Assembly: GCF_022829385.1 (NCBI RefSeq)
Contig: NZ_JAKSXX010000224.1
Span: 31,343-95,342, forward strand
Length of the DNA: 64,000 bases
Origin: Methylobacterium sp. J-070
GTDB lineage: Bacteria; Pseudomonadota; Alphaproteobacteria; Rhizobiales; Beijerinckiaceae
Reading direction: 5' to 3'
The notes beneath the pieces are model-generated. The model made no database searches, had not been told where the DNA came from, and saw nothing but the letters and a program-made list of their open reading frames with translations. The number at the start of each line of letters is the position of its first letter. Position 1 is the stretch's first letter. Below are positions 20,561 through 29,526 of the stretch, piece by piece. The position numbers and the translations under genes were made by a program.

Positions 20561-22947
20561 GCCCTGTCCTTCCCGTCCTGTTCGGCGAGCCGGGCGATCA
20601 GCCCCTGAAGTTGCCCCGGCACCGGCTCGCTCGCCGAACGCGCGTAGAGCACGCGCAGTTGCCGGCCGATCTCCGCGAGGCTCATGGAGCCCTTGGCGAT
20701 CACCCGGTCGGCCTGGGCGCCGAGGCTCGCCTTCTCGGCGTTGGTGATCTCCTTGGCGGTGAGGACCACCACCGGCACGTCGCCGTCCGGCCGGGCGCGC
20801 AGCGCCCGGAGGAAGCCGAACCCGTCCATCTCGGGCATCATCAGGTCGAGGAGGATCAGGCTCGGGCGGGCCTGGCTGACCCGCTCCAGGGCGATCCGGC
20901 CGTTCTCCGCCTCGTCGACGGTCCAGCCCTCCCGGCCCAGCGACCGGCGCAGGCGCTCGCGGGCGTCCGGGTCGTCGTCGACCACGAGGATCCGGGCCTC
21001 GCCGGGGGCCTCCGGCCGGTAGCGCTCCATCAGGCCCTTGAGCCGGTCCCAGTCGATCGGCTTGACGAAGTAGTCGGTGGCGCCGAGCGCCTGTCCGAGG
21101 CCCTGCTCGGCCACCACCGAGGTCATGATCACCGGCGTCCCGGCCAGGTCGGGATCGTTGCGCACCGCGTGCAGAACCGCCCAGCCGTCCATGCGCGGCA
21201 TCTCGACGTCGAGCAGGATCGCCCGCGGCCTGAGCGCCCGGGCGAGCGTCAGGCCGGCACGGCCGTCATTGGCGCTGCGGACGTGGAAACCCTCGCGCTC
21301 GAGGAAGCGCTGGAGAAGTTCCCGGGCGGCCGGGTCGTCGTCGACCAGCAGCACGGTCTCGTGCTGCTCGTGCGGCTCCACCGGCGCCTCGGCCTCGGCC
21401 TCGGCCGGCGGCGCATCCTCCGGCCGCAGGATCGCGGGCAGGCGGATCGTGAAGGTCGCGCCCGCGCCCGGGGTGCTGGTGACGCTGATGTCGCCGCCCA
21501 TCGTCCGGCAGAACGCCCGGGTGATGGCGAGCCCCAGCCCGGTGCCGCCGAACTGGCGCGTGGTCGACTCGTCGGCCTGGACGAAGCGCTCGAACAGGCG
21601 CCCGATCTGCGCCTCGGTCATGCCGATGCCGGTATCGGCGACCGCGAAAGACAGCCAGTCCGCCGCCGCCTCCCGGTGCCGCCGCACCGTCACAGTGATG
21701 GTCCCGGCCTCGGTGAACTTGGCGGCGTTGCCGATCAGGTTCAGCAGGCATTGGCGGATTTTGGTCTGGTCCTGGTGCATGGACCAGAGCGCGCCGCCCT
21801 CCTCCGCGCCCGCGTCGAGCACGAAGCGGTTGCCCTTCTTCTCCACCAGGGAGCCGGTGGAATCGCGCACATCTTGGAGCAGGTCCGCCACCGCGAAGGT
21901 CTCGGCCGAGGCGGTCATGCGGCCGGCCTCGATCTTCGAGATGTCGAGGACGTCGTTGATCAGCGACAGCAGGTGGCGCGCCGCCGCCTCGATCTTGCGC
22001 AGGTCCGGCAGGAGGGCGGCCTGGCCGATATCCTCCAGCTCCTCGCCGAGCATCTCCGAGTAGCCGATCACCGCCGAGAGCGGGGTGCGCAGCTCGTGGC
22101 TCATGTTGGCGATGAACTGGCTCTTGGCCCGGTTGGCCGCCTCGGCGGCCTGCCGGGCGCGCTCCACCGCCTCCTCGGCCTCCTTCCGCTCGGTGACGTC
22201 GACACAGGTGCCGACCCATTCCCGCAGCGTCCCGTCCTCGGCGAGGACCGGCACGCCGCGCACCTCCATGGCGCGCCAGCTCCCGTCGTGGCGGCGCAGG
22301 CGGTACTCGACCTCGTAGGTCTGGCGCGCCTCCACGCAGGCCGCCCAGGCGTCGGCGGCGTGGCCCCGGTCGTCGGGATGGACCGCATCGAGCCAGCCCC
22401 AGCCCTGGTAGGCCTCCTCGCTCTGCCCGGTATAGGTGCTCCACCGGACCTGCGGCGGCATCAGCTCGCCGGCCGCGTTGGTGTTCCAGATCACCGCCGC
22501 CGAAGCATCGACCAGGGCGCGGAAGCGCTGCTCGGAATGGCGCAGGCGCTCCTCGACGGCGCGGCGGCCGGTGATGTCGGTGTTGGTCCCGTACCAGCGC
22601 AGGATCCGCCCGTCGGCATCGCGGTGCGGCATCGCCTTCGACAGGAACCAGCGATAGCTGCCGTCCCGCCCGCGCAGCGGAAAGGTGTCCTCCCAGGACC
22701 GCCCCAGCATGATGGCGGCCTGATAGCGCTCGGTCACGGCCGCGACGTGGTCGGGATCGTGGACCTTGCGCCAGCCCCAGCCGCGCATCTCCTCGAGGGT
22801 TGTGCCGGTGTAGTCGTACCAGCGTTGGTTGTACCAGATGATGGTCCCGTCGGCCTCGGCGATCCAGGCGAGCTGCGGCAGCGTCTCGGCGAGGTTCCGG
22901 TAGTCGGCATCCGTGACGGCCCGTGCGCCGCGCTCAGTTTCGCTCAT
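20557..22947 (-). CDS. Hybrid sensor histidine kinase with two PAS and two receiver domains
   Basis: Soluble signalling protein of about 796 residues from the ATG at 22947; an in-frame ATG at 22992 is an alternative. Order: PAS (about 15-135), PAS (about 145-265), dimerisation domain with phospho-acceptor His284 in NMSHELRTPL, ATPase domain (NLIGNAAKF, VADTGIGM, GGTGLGLAI), receiver 1 with Asp580 in LLDVEMPRMDG, receiver 2 with Asp701 in LLDLMMPEMDG. There are no membrane segments. Neither a histidine phosphotransfer domain nor an output domain is present, so the second receiver probably passes phosphate or interacts with a partner such as the coupled 93-residue protein. Stimulus unknown. Confidence 0.93.
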   Translation of the reverse strand: MSETERGARAVTDADYRNLAETLPQLAWIAEADGTIIWYNQRWYDYTGTTLEEMRGWGWRKVHDPDHVAAVTERYQAAIMLGRSWEDTFPLRGRDGSYRWFLSKAMPHRDADGRILRWYGTNTDITGRRAVEERLRHSEQRFRALVDASAAVIWNTNAAGELMPPQVRWSTYTGQSEEAYQGWGWLDAVHPDDRGHAADAWAACVEARQTYEVEYRLRRHDGSWRAMEVRGVPVLAEDGTLREWVGTCVDVTERKEAEEAVERARQAAEAANRAKSQFIANMSHELRTPLSAVIGYSEMLGEELEDIGQAALLPDLRKIEAAARHLLSLINDVLDISKIEAGRMTASAETFAVADLLQDVRDSTGSLVEKKGNRFVLDAGAEEGGALWSMHQDQTKIRQCLLNLIGNAAKFTEAGTITVTVRRHREAAADWLSFAVADTGIGMTEAQIGRLFERFVQADESTTRQFGGTGLGLAITRAFCRTMGGDISVTSTPGAGATFTIRLPAILRPEDAPPAEAEAEAPVEPHEQHETVLLVDDDPAARELLQRFLEREGFHVRSANDGRAGLTLARALRPRAILLDVEMPRMDGWAVLHAVRNDPDLAGTPVIMTSVVAEQGLGQALGATDYFVKPIDWDRLKGLMERYRPEAPGEARILVVDDDPDARERLRRSLGREGWTVDEAENGRIALERVSQARPSLILLDLMMPEMDGFGFLRALRARPDGDVPVVVLTAKEITNAEKASLGAQADRVIAKGSMSLAEIGRQLRVLYARSASEPVPGQLQGLIARLAEQDGKDRA

Positions 22948-23076
22948 CGGCCACGCGACATCCCATCCTCCGCCCCGCGGCGGCCTGCGCATCTATAGAT
23001 CCCGACCGCCGGCCGTTAGCCCTGTGCCCGCGACTCCGCGGCGCGGGCGTCTGAGATGCCCTTATACCGGTATTCC

Positions 23077-23973
23077 TTATACACGCATCGTGTCCGGATC
23101 GGACCGGACCGTTTCGGGGACGGGATTGCGGCGGTCTCGCAGGGCATCGAGGGTGTAGAGCGCGAGCGCGACCCAGATCAGGGCGAGCATCGCCGCCCGC
23201 GGCGGCTCGACCCGCTCGCCGAAGGCCAGGACGCTGAGGCCGAGCAGGCAGGTCGGGGCGACGTATTGCAGCAGGCCGAGCGTCGTCAGGCGCAGACGCA
23301 CGGCCGCGGCGGCGAACCAGATTAGCGGCAGCGCCGTGGTCAACCCGGTGAGCACCAGGAGCGCGAGGCTCGCGGGCTCCGCGGGCAGGACGGGTTCGGG
23401 GGTGAGGACGAGCCACGCGATCGCCGCCGGCAACAGGAGCAGCGTCTCGGCCAGGAAGCCGACGAGCGCGTCCACCGCGACGATCTTCCGGGCGAGCCCG
23501 TAGAGCGCGAACGACACCGCCAGCGACAGGGACGTGAGGGGCAGCTCGCCCGCCCAGATCACCGCGACCACCACTCCCGCCGTCGCGATGCTCACGGCGA
23601 CAGCCTGCATCGGGCGGAGGCGCTCGCCGAGGACGATCCGCCCGAGCGCCACGCTGACCAGCGGGTTGATGTAGTAGCCGAGGCTCGCGTCGAGCAGGTG
23701 GCCGCCGCTGACGGCGTAGAGGTAGAGCAGCCAGTTCACCCCGATCATCGCGGCCGAGAGCAGCAGCAGGGCGTGGCGCCGCCGCAGGGGCATCGGCAGG
23801 TTGAGGCGGTGGCGCGACGCCAGGACCAGGGCCAGCCCCCCGGCGAACAGGCTCGACCAGACGATCCGCTCGGCCAGGATGTGGTTCGGCGTATAGGCGC
23901 CGAGCAGCCGGAAATGCAGCGGGACCACCAAGCCCCAGCTCAGGTAGGCGGCGAGCGCGTAGACCAAGCCCAC
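23077..23973 (-). CDS. rarD: RarD-type EamA transporter
   Basis: Inner-membrane protein of the drug/metabolite transporter superfamily, ten predicted helices in two EamA repeats. The RarD signature is clear: LVYALAAYLSWGLVVPLHF and AERIVWSSLFAGGL, NWLLYLYAV, SLGYYINPLVSVALG and QYVAPTCLLGLSVLAFGE. 298 residues. A GTG start at 23973 with GGGAGG 6 bases upstream. Substrate not established; originally linked to chloramphenicol sensitivity in other bacteria. Stands alone between a kinase and a chemoreceptor. Confidence 0.92.
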   Translation of the reverse strand: MGLVYALAAYLSWGLVVPLHFRLLGAYTPNHILAERIVWSSLFAGGLALVLASRHRLNLPMPLRRRHALLLLSAAMIGVNWLLYLYAVSGGHLLDASLGYYINPLVSVALGRIVLGERLRPMQAVAVSIATAGVVVAVIWAGELPLTSLSLAVSFALYGLARKIVAVDALVGFLAETLLLLPAAIAWLVLTPEPVLPAEPASLALLVLTGLTTALPLIWFAAAAVRLRLTTLGLLQYVAPTCLLGLSVLAFGERVEPPRAAMLALIWVALALYTLDALRDRRNPVPETVRSDPDTMRV

Positions 23974-24091
23974 GGGTTCCTCCCGGTCGACCCGGATGGG
24001 CGGCCGGGTCCGCAGCCTGTAGCGCGGGTAGCCGGCGCGCGTCAGGGGCAGCGGCGCAGGGCTGATATCCGGGAGGCCGCGGACCGGGGCC

Positions 24092-25810
24092 TCAGGCGGT
24101 CCGAAGGGTGGCGAGGAAGCGCCGGACCTCGCCGCCGAGGTCCTCGGATTGCCGGGCCAGCGCCGACGCCGAGGCCAGGACCTGGCCGGCGGCCGTCCCC
24201 GTCTCTCCGGCGGCCGCGGCGACGCCCGCCATGGTGGCGGTGACCGCGCGCGTGCCGGAGGAGGCCTGTGCGACGTTGCGGGCGATCTCCTGGGTGGCCG
24301 CGCCCTGCTGCTCGACCGCCGCCGCGATGCTGGCGGCGACCGCGTCGATCTCGCGGATGCGGGCCGTGATCGAGGCGATCACCGAGACCGCCTGACCGGT
24401 CGCGCCCTGGATCCGGCCGATCTGCCCCGAGATCTCCCCCGTCGCCCGGGCCGCCTGCGCGGCCAGATCCTTGACCTCGCCCGCCACCACGGCAAAGCCG
24501 CGTCCCGCCTCGCCGGCGCGGGCGGCCTCGATGGTGGCGTTGAGGGCCAGCAGATTGGTCTGGCTCGCGATGGCCGCGATCAACTCCACCACCGCGCCGA
24601 CTTTGGCGGCGGCGGCGCTGAGATCCTGCACGAGGGTCGCGGTCCGGTCGGCCTCGGAGACCGCGCTCTGAGCGAGCGCGGCCGAGCCGCTGACCTGTCG
24701 GCTGATTTCCCCGACGGAGGAACCGAGCTGCTCGGCCGCCGCCGCTACGGTGTTGACGTAGGCGGCGGCCTCCTCGGCGGCGCCCGTGACCATCGTGGAC
24801 TGGTCGGCGGTCCGCGCCGCGGTGTCGGTCATGGTCCGGGCGGTGGCCTGCAGGGCGGCGACCGACGCGAAGACGAGGCCGATGATCCGGCCGACCGTGT
24901 CCTCGAAATCCGCGGCGAGCCGGAGGAGAACCCGGCTGCGGTCGTCCGCGGCTGCCGCGTCCATCATCCGCTTGCTCTCGGCCTGCTCGATGGCCTTCCG
25001 CGCGACCAGGGCCTTGATGCCCTCGACGGCCTTGCCGATGGCGCCGATCTCGTCGCCGCGCCGCGCCTCCGGGATCTCCGCGTCGAGCTGCCCGGCCGAC
25101 ATGGTCTTCAGGGCGGCCGTCAGCCGGCCGAGCGGGTGTGCGACGCCGACATTCACCACCAGGACACCGATGAGGATGCTGGCGGCGATGCCGGCCGCCG
25201 ACAGGCCGATCGCCCAGACCAGGATCGTTCGGGTGTCCGCGCTCAGCGCCTCGGAGCCGGTGCGGATCGACGTGCTCAGGTCGTCCACGAAGGTGTCGAG
25301 TTCCGCAAACAGCGTCTTCTGGAGCGGATCCACCTTCTTGTGCGCGAGGGTCAGCGCCTGGGCGCTCATGCCCTTCTTGGCCATGTCGCACATCGCTCCG
25401 GTGAGCTTGGCGTAGGTGTCGAGCAGATCCGCGATGCGGTCGGTCTGGTCGTGGAACGCCGGCGCGTTCCGGCGCACGCCGTCGACGAGCGTCGCGGCCT
25501 CGGCGGGAAGCGGCGCGAACGCCGCGCCGACGCGGTCCGACTCGTCCGGATCGGCCTCGCCGAGCGCGCGGAAGGCCACGTAGCTCATGTGATAGACGAC
25601 CCGACCCAGGCGCGCCGCCATCGTGGCCGCCGTGGCGTCGTTCCCCAGATAGGCGCTGTAAGCCGCGTCGACCGCGACCATGCGAGTGGAGATGTACGCG
25701 AGATACCCGATCGAAGTCCCGGCTATGAACGCGAAGGCGAAAGCAATCTTGACGGCGATGGGAATCTTGAACTGGCGACGCACGGACGACGACTCCGAAA
25801 GGATCGCCAC
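24092..25810 (-). CDS. Methyl-accepting chemotaxis protein, four-helix-bundle sensor
   Basis: Chemoreceptor of 572 residues with a GTG start. TM1 about 18-40, a helical periplasmic domain (about 41-190) resembling the four-helix-bundle MCP sensor, TM2 about 195-215, HAMP (GVAHPLGRLTAALKTMSAGQLD), and the signalling tip SQTNLLALNATIEAARAG with RGFAVVAGEVKDLA. No C-terminal pentapeptide. The region 25811-26049 upstream is relatively AT-rich and likely carries the promoter. Ligand unknown. Confidence 0.92.
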   Translation of the reverse strand: MAILSESSSVRRQFKIPIAVKIAFAFAFIAGTSIGYLAYISTRMVAVDAAYSAYLGNDATAATMAARLGRVVYHMSYVAFRALGEADPDESDRVGAAFAPLPAEAATLVDGVRRNAPAFHDQTDRIADLLDTYAKLTGAMCDMAKKGMSAQALTLAHKKVDPLQKTLFAELDTFVDDLSTSIRTGSEALSADTRTILVWAIGLSAAGIAASILIGVLVVNVGVAHPLGRLTAALKTMSAGQLDAEIPEARRGDEIGAIGKAVEGIKALVARKAIEQAESKRMMDAAAADDRSRVLLRLAADFEDTVGRIIGLVFASVAALQATARTMTDTAARTADQSTMVTGAAEEAAAYVNTVAAAAEQLGSSVGEISRQVSGSAALAQSAVSEADRTATLVQDLSAAAAKVGAVVELIAAIASQTNLLALNATIEAARAGEAGRGFAVVAGEVKDLAAQAARATGEISGQIGRIQGATGQAVSVIASITARIREIDAVAASIAAAVEQQGAATQEIARNVAQASSGTRAVTATMAGVAAAAGETGTAAGQVLASASALARQSEDLGGEVRRFLATLRTA

Positions 25811-26049
25811 TTAGGTGCCGGATATGTCAGGAAATCTATAGCGAACCGGCCGATCAGGACGCCCGACAACATCATTGGGACGGATGGACAAAGTCTTCGT
25901 CTTTTGATTGTGGATTATTTCTAGCGTTCAACTGTGGATGCAGGAATCGCGTTTGGACGATCCGTCGACACGAAAAGCGGCGTCGCGTCACGCCCGGTCT
26001 CTGTCCCAAGTGCCGGGGGCTGCCTCGGCCGGCAGCCCGCGTCTCCCGG

Positions 26050-26652
26050 TCAGGGCGCCAGCCAGCCGCCTTGCCAGCCGGCCTCGCCCCGGCGCCAGCC
26101 GGCCCTCCGGTGGCCGCGGCGGTCGAGATAGAGGAAATCCAGGCGCTCGGCCCGGACCGTGACGGCGGCGAAGTGGGGCCGCCCCAGGATGCCGGCCTCC
26201 GCTTCGCCGGGCAGGCTATAGGCATCGCCCGCAGGCAGCGCCGTGCCCGGGCCGGGTTCGCTGCCGTAGCAGACCCGGCTCATCGCCCGGGAGCCGGTCC
26301 AGGCCGCGTCGGCCACGGCATCGGCGGTGTGCAGCGTCGCGCGCCCCTCGACGCGGATCTGGACCTTCGCGGCGTCGTCGTAGGCGACGAGCGCGCAGGC
26401 CGGGATCAGCAGGATCTCGGCGGCCTTGTCGGAACGGCGGTCGCAGTGGAACCGGAGCGTCCCGGCCGCCGCGTCGGCGGCGCGCAGCACCACGGTGCGC
26501 ACCCGCGGGCCGCCCTCGGCGCCGCATGTCGCCAGGGCCGGCATATGGAACCCGCTGCGTGCCTGCGCGACGCCGTCCGACAGGAGCCGCCAAAGCTCGG
26601 CGAAGGCGGCGTCGAGATCGTCGTAGAAGGCCGGCAGCGGCGTGCGGGTCAT
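26050..26652 (-). CDS. Pyridoxamine 5'-phosphate oxidase family protein
   Basis: 200-residue flavin split-barrel protein. PRVRTVVLR and FHCDRRSDKAAEI match the FMN-contacting motifs of this family, and a C-terminal LDFLYLDRRGHRRAGW segment resembles the PNPOx C-terminal domain. Lacks several pyridoxal-binding residues I would expect in PdxH, so a different role is possible. Its ATG overlaps the stop of the LAB_N gene (ATGA), which makes it the last gene of a four-gene operon with two glycosyltransferases. That context is odd for a flavoenzyme. Confidence 0.82.
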   Translation of the reverse strand: MTRTPLPAFYDDLDAAFAELWRLLSDGVAQARSGFHMPALATCGAEGGPRVRTVVLRAADAAAGTLRFHCDRRSDKAAEILLIPACALVAYDDAAKVQIRVEGRATLHTADAVADAAWTGSRAMSRVCYGSEPGPGTALPAGDAYSLPGEAEAGILGRPHFAAVTVRAERLDFLYLDRRGHRRAGWRRGEAGWQGGWLAP

Positions 26653-26981
26653 GCGGCGCGCCGTTTCCGCCGCCGCTCGCGGAAGATCAGCGCGAGGTTG
26701 CGCAGGTAGATGCCGGTGGAGAGGCCCTGGCCGATGATGATCACCGGCTCGCGCCGCACGAAGCCGTAGACCAGGGTCATCAGCCCGCCCACGATCGACA
26801 GGAACCAGAATGACAGGGGCATCACGCTCCGGCCGGCGCGCTCGCTGGCGATCCATTGCAGGACGAAGCGCGAGCCGAACACCATCTGGGCGACGATGCC
26901 GAAGACCAGCCAGAAGTCGAGGCGCGTGACGAACACGTCGTAGAAATAGGCCGGCAGGTCGCGGGCGAGCTGGATCAGCAT
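26649..26981 (-). CDS. Lipid-A-disaccharide synthase N-terminal domain (LAB_N) membrane protein
   Basis: 110-residue integral membrane protein, three or four helices, matching the LAB_N domain (PF07578): WLVFGIVAQMVFGSRFVLQWIASER and SVMPLSFWFLSIVGGLMTLVYGFVRR. Despite the name it has no catalytic LpxB part. It overlaps the upstream glycosyltransferase gene by seven bases. Proteins of this type accompany polyprenyl-phosphate sugar synthases in lipid A-modifying operons (RgtF-like genes of rhizobia, as I recall), so a flippase or accessory role is inferred. Confidence 0.85.
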   Translation of the reverse strand: MLIQLARDLPAYFYDVFVTRLDFWLVFGIVAQMVFGSRFVLQWIASERAGRSVMPLSFWFLSIVGGLMTLVYGFVRREPVIIIGQGLSTGIYLRNLALIFRERRRKRRAA

Positions 26982-27745
26982 CCGACGTCCTGGTCTGCCG
27001 GTGCGGCGGCCGACGGGGCGGCGATCTCGGTGGGGTGCGGATCGGCCCGCTTGCGCCGGATCAGCCACCAGACGCCGGCGAGGTCGAGGAGCCCGACCCA
27101 GAGGCGGTCGAACAGGCCGTAATTCGAGACGCCGGTGAGCCGGGGCCGGTCGATCACGTCGTGGTGGACCACGGAGAACCCCTCGCGCACCACCAGCGCC
27201 GGCATGAACCGGTGCAGGGCATCGAAGTAGGGCAGCCGGAGATACACGGCGCGGCGAAAGACCTTGAGGCCGCAGCCGGTATCCCGGGTGGCGTCCTTCA
27301 GGATGCGCCCCCGCACGCCGTTGGCGATGCGCGATTGCAGCATCTTGAAGCGCCCGTCCTTGCGGGCGCGCCGCTGGCCCTGGGCGAGCCCGGCCCGTTC
27401 GCCGGCCGCCTCCAGGGCGGCCAGCAGGGACGGGATGAAGGCCGGGTCGTTCTGGCCGTCGCCGTCCAGCGTCGCGATGGTCGGGGCGCGCGCCGTCAGC
27501 ACGCCGCTGCGCACCGCCGCCGACTGGCCGCCGCTGCGCGCGTGCCGCACCACCCGCAGCCAGGGTCGGCCGGCCCTGGCCGCCGCCAGGGCGTCCGCGG
27601 TGCCGTCCGTGGAGCCGTCGTCCACGTAGATCAGCTCGAAGGCGAGGTCCGCGCAGGCGTCCCCGATCTCGGCGACCAGGGGCGCGATGTTGCCGGCCTC
27701 GTTGCGGACCGGCACGACGACGCTGAGCTGCGGGGCGGCGCTCAC
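26975..27745 (-). CDS. Family 2 glycosyltransferase, polyprenyl-phosphate sugar synthase type
   Basis: 256-residue GT2 enzyme of the dolichol-phosphate mannosyltransferase/ArnC group, which load a sugar onto undecaprenyl phosphate. LSVVVPVRNEAGNIAPLV, LIYVDDGSTDGT and TLDGDGQNDP give the GT-A nucleotide-binding and metal-binding motifs; DTGCGLKVFRR is also typical. A hydrophobic C-terminal segment (LWVGLLDLAGVWWLI) may tether it to the membrane. The GTG start overlaps the upstream GT39 stop (GTGA). The likely sugar is not deducible; galacturonate is one candidate by analogy to RgtE. Confidence 0.88.
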   Translation of the reverse strand: MSAAPQLSVVVPVRNEAGNIAPLVAEIGDACADLAFELIYVDDGSTDGTADALAAARAGRPWLRVVRHARSGGQSAAVRSGVLTARAPTIATLDGDGQNDPAFIPSLLAALEAAGERAGLAQGQRRARKDGRFKMLQSRIANGVRGRILKDATRDTGCGLKVFRRAVYLRLPYFDALHRFMPALVVREGFSVVHHDVIDRPRLTGVSNYGLFDRLWVGLLDLAGVWWLIRRKRADPHPTEIAAPSAAAPADQDVGC

Positions 27746-29463
27746 GGGGCCACCGCGTAGGCCGTCACGAAGAGCCGCCGGCCGGTGTTCAGGTTGAAGC
27801 CCTCGATCTCGGCCAGGGGCGCGGGCGCCCCCCGGCCCACCGGCCAGGCCGCGTTGAAGTCGTCGCGCGCCCGGGCCTCCACGAATAGCAGGCGGCAGCC
27901 GCCGCTCTCCAGGAAGGCCCGGGCGGCGGCGCCGTCGGGCGGCAGGCCGAGGCCGGTGCCCACGAGGAAGACGAGGCTCGGCTCGCGGTAGCCGAGGCTC
28001 GCGACCTGCGGGTTCGCGCAGGGCATCCGGTCGCGCAGCGCCGCGAGCCGCGGCGAGACCTTCAGGGCCGGCAGCGACAGCTGCGCCACGCCGAGGACCG
28101 CCGGTCCGAGCAGGCAGGATGCCAGGACCCCGAGCGCGAGGGCGCGCTCGGCGGAGCCCAGCGCGAAGGCCTGCCACGCCAGGGCCGCGACCGCGCAGGC
28201 GGCGGCCAGGAGCGGCAGCGCCGGCCACGGGATGGTGTGGGCGTCGAGGCGCCAGCCGGCGAGGCACAGCCCGAACGAGAGCCCGACCGGGATCGCCGGC
28301 ACCAGCAGTGCCGTCAGCCGGGCGCCGCGCAGGCGGGGATCCAGCGCCCCCCGCGACAGCGCCAGGACGGTGAGGATCGCGAGCCACGGCATCAGCGGCA
28401 GGACGTAGTGGGGCAGCTTGGTCGGGACCGCCTCGAAGATCAGCCACGCCGGCAGGACCGCGGCGATCAGGAACGCCGCGGCGGGCTCGCGCCGCGCCCG
28501 CCAGGCGAAGGGCAGGCTCATGGCGGCGAAGGCCGCCCCCGGCCAGAAGGTGGCGAAGAATGTGAGCGCGTAGGCGCCGGGCGGCCCCCAATGGCGCTCG
28601 GCCGCGCCGCCGACCTTGCCGAGCATGTCGTGCCCCACCGCCTCGGCGTAGAACGCACCGCCGCTCTTCCAGGCGATGGCGGCGAACCAGGGCGCCACCA
28701 GGAGAAGGACCAGGGCCAGTCCGGGCAGGGGTCGCAGGTTCGACAGCCAGCGCCCGGAACCGGCCCGGATCGACAGGCCGAGCGCCGGCAGGGCCACGAA
28801 GAGGGGCACCATCGGCCCCTTGACCAGGATGCCGAACGCCAGCCCGAGCCAGAACGCCGCGAAAGTCCGGTTGGACACGGGCCCGCTGTCCCGCGGCGCC
28901 AGCCACGCCCGGGCGAGCGCGCCGAGGCTGGCGGTGGCGCAGGCGGCGAGCAGGGCGTCGGTCTTGGCGAGGTGCGCCTCGGCCGAGAGCATCAGGCAGG
29001 CGCCGTAAAGCGAGGCCGACAGCAGCGCGGCCCGGCGGGGCAGGAACCCGAGCGCGGCCCAGTAGGCGAGCAGGACCGAGGCGGCGGCGCCGATCAGCGA
29101 CGGGATGCGGTAGAGGGCGATCTGCGTGCGAGCCCCGGGCACGCCCAGCGCCTCGCCGGCCGCCACGGCGGCGGCCTGCGCCCAGTAGATGCCCACCGGC
29201 TTCTTGTGCCGCGCCTCGCCCTGGAAGCGGATGTCCACGAGGTCGCCGCTCTCCAGCATCTGCTTCGACGCCTGGGCGAAGCGCGGCTCGTCCCGGTCCA
29301 TCGGCTGGAGCGAGATCTGGCCCGGCAGGAACAGGATCAGGCACAGCGCCAGCAGGGCCGCCACGGCCCGGGCCTGGGTGAGGCTCAGCGCGTCCAGCCC
29401 GCGGCCGATCCGGTCGACAGGTGCGCGGCGCTGGGCGCCGCCGGCGGAGAGGCTCGTGGTCAT
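27742..29463 (-). CDS. Family 39 (ArnT/PMT-like) membrane glycosyltransferase
   Basis: 573-residue polytopic enzyme that transfers a sugar from a polyprenyl-phosphate donor to a periplasmic acceptor such as lipid A core. The catalytic-loop signature DRDEPRFAQASKQML after TM1, KKPVGIYW and AHLAKTDALLAA are those of ArnT-type GT39 enzymes. Around 11-12 hydrophobic segments follow, with a soluble C-terminal domain from about residue 450. First gene of a tightly overlapping operon with GT2, LAB_N and PPOX genes. Together the first three resemble an Arn/Rgt-like lipid-decorating set. Confidence 0.9.
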   Translation of the reverse strand: MTTSLSAGGAQRRAPVDRIGRGLDALSLTQARAVAALLALCLILFLPGQISLQPMDRDEPRFAQASKQMLESGDLVDIRFQGEARHKKPVGIYWAQAAAVAAGEALGVPGARTQIALYRIPSLIGAAASVLLAYWAALGFLPRRAALLSASLYGACLMLSAEAHLAKTDALLAACATASLGALARAWLAPRDSGPVSNRTFAAFWLGLAFGILVKGPMVPLFVALPALGLSIRAGSGRWLSNLRPLPGLALVLLLVAPWFAAIAWKSGGAFYAEAVGHDMLGKVGGAAERHWGPPGAYALTFFATFWPGAAFAAMSLPFAWRARREPAAAFLIAAVLPAWLIFEAVPTKLPHYVLPLMPWLAILTVLALSRGALDPRLRGARLTALLVPAIPVGLSFGLCLAGWRLDAHTIPWPALPLLAAACAVAALAWQAFALGSAERALALGVLASCLLGPAVLGVAQLSLPALKVSPRLAALRDRMPCANPQVASLGYREPSLVFLVGTGLGLPPDGAAARAFLESGGCRLLFVEARARDDFNAAWPVGRGAPAPLAEIEGFNLNTGRRLFVTAYAVAP

Positions 29464-29526
29464 GCCGGGCCGGTCAATCAGGATCGGACGGGAACGTCAA
29501 ATACTGGGCGGCGCGGCCGTCCCGCC

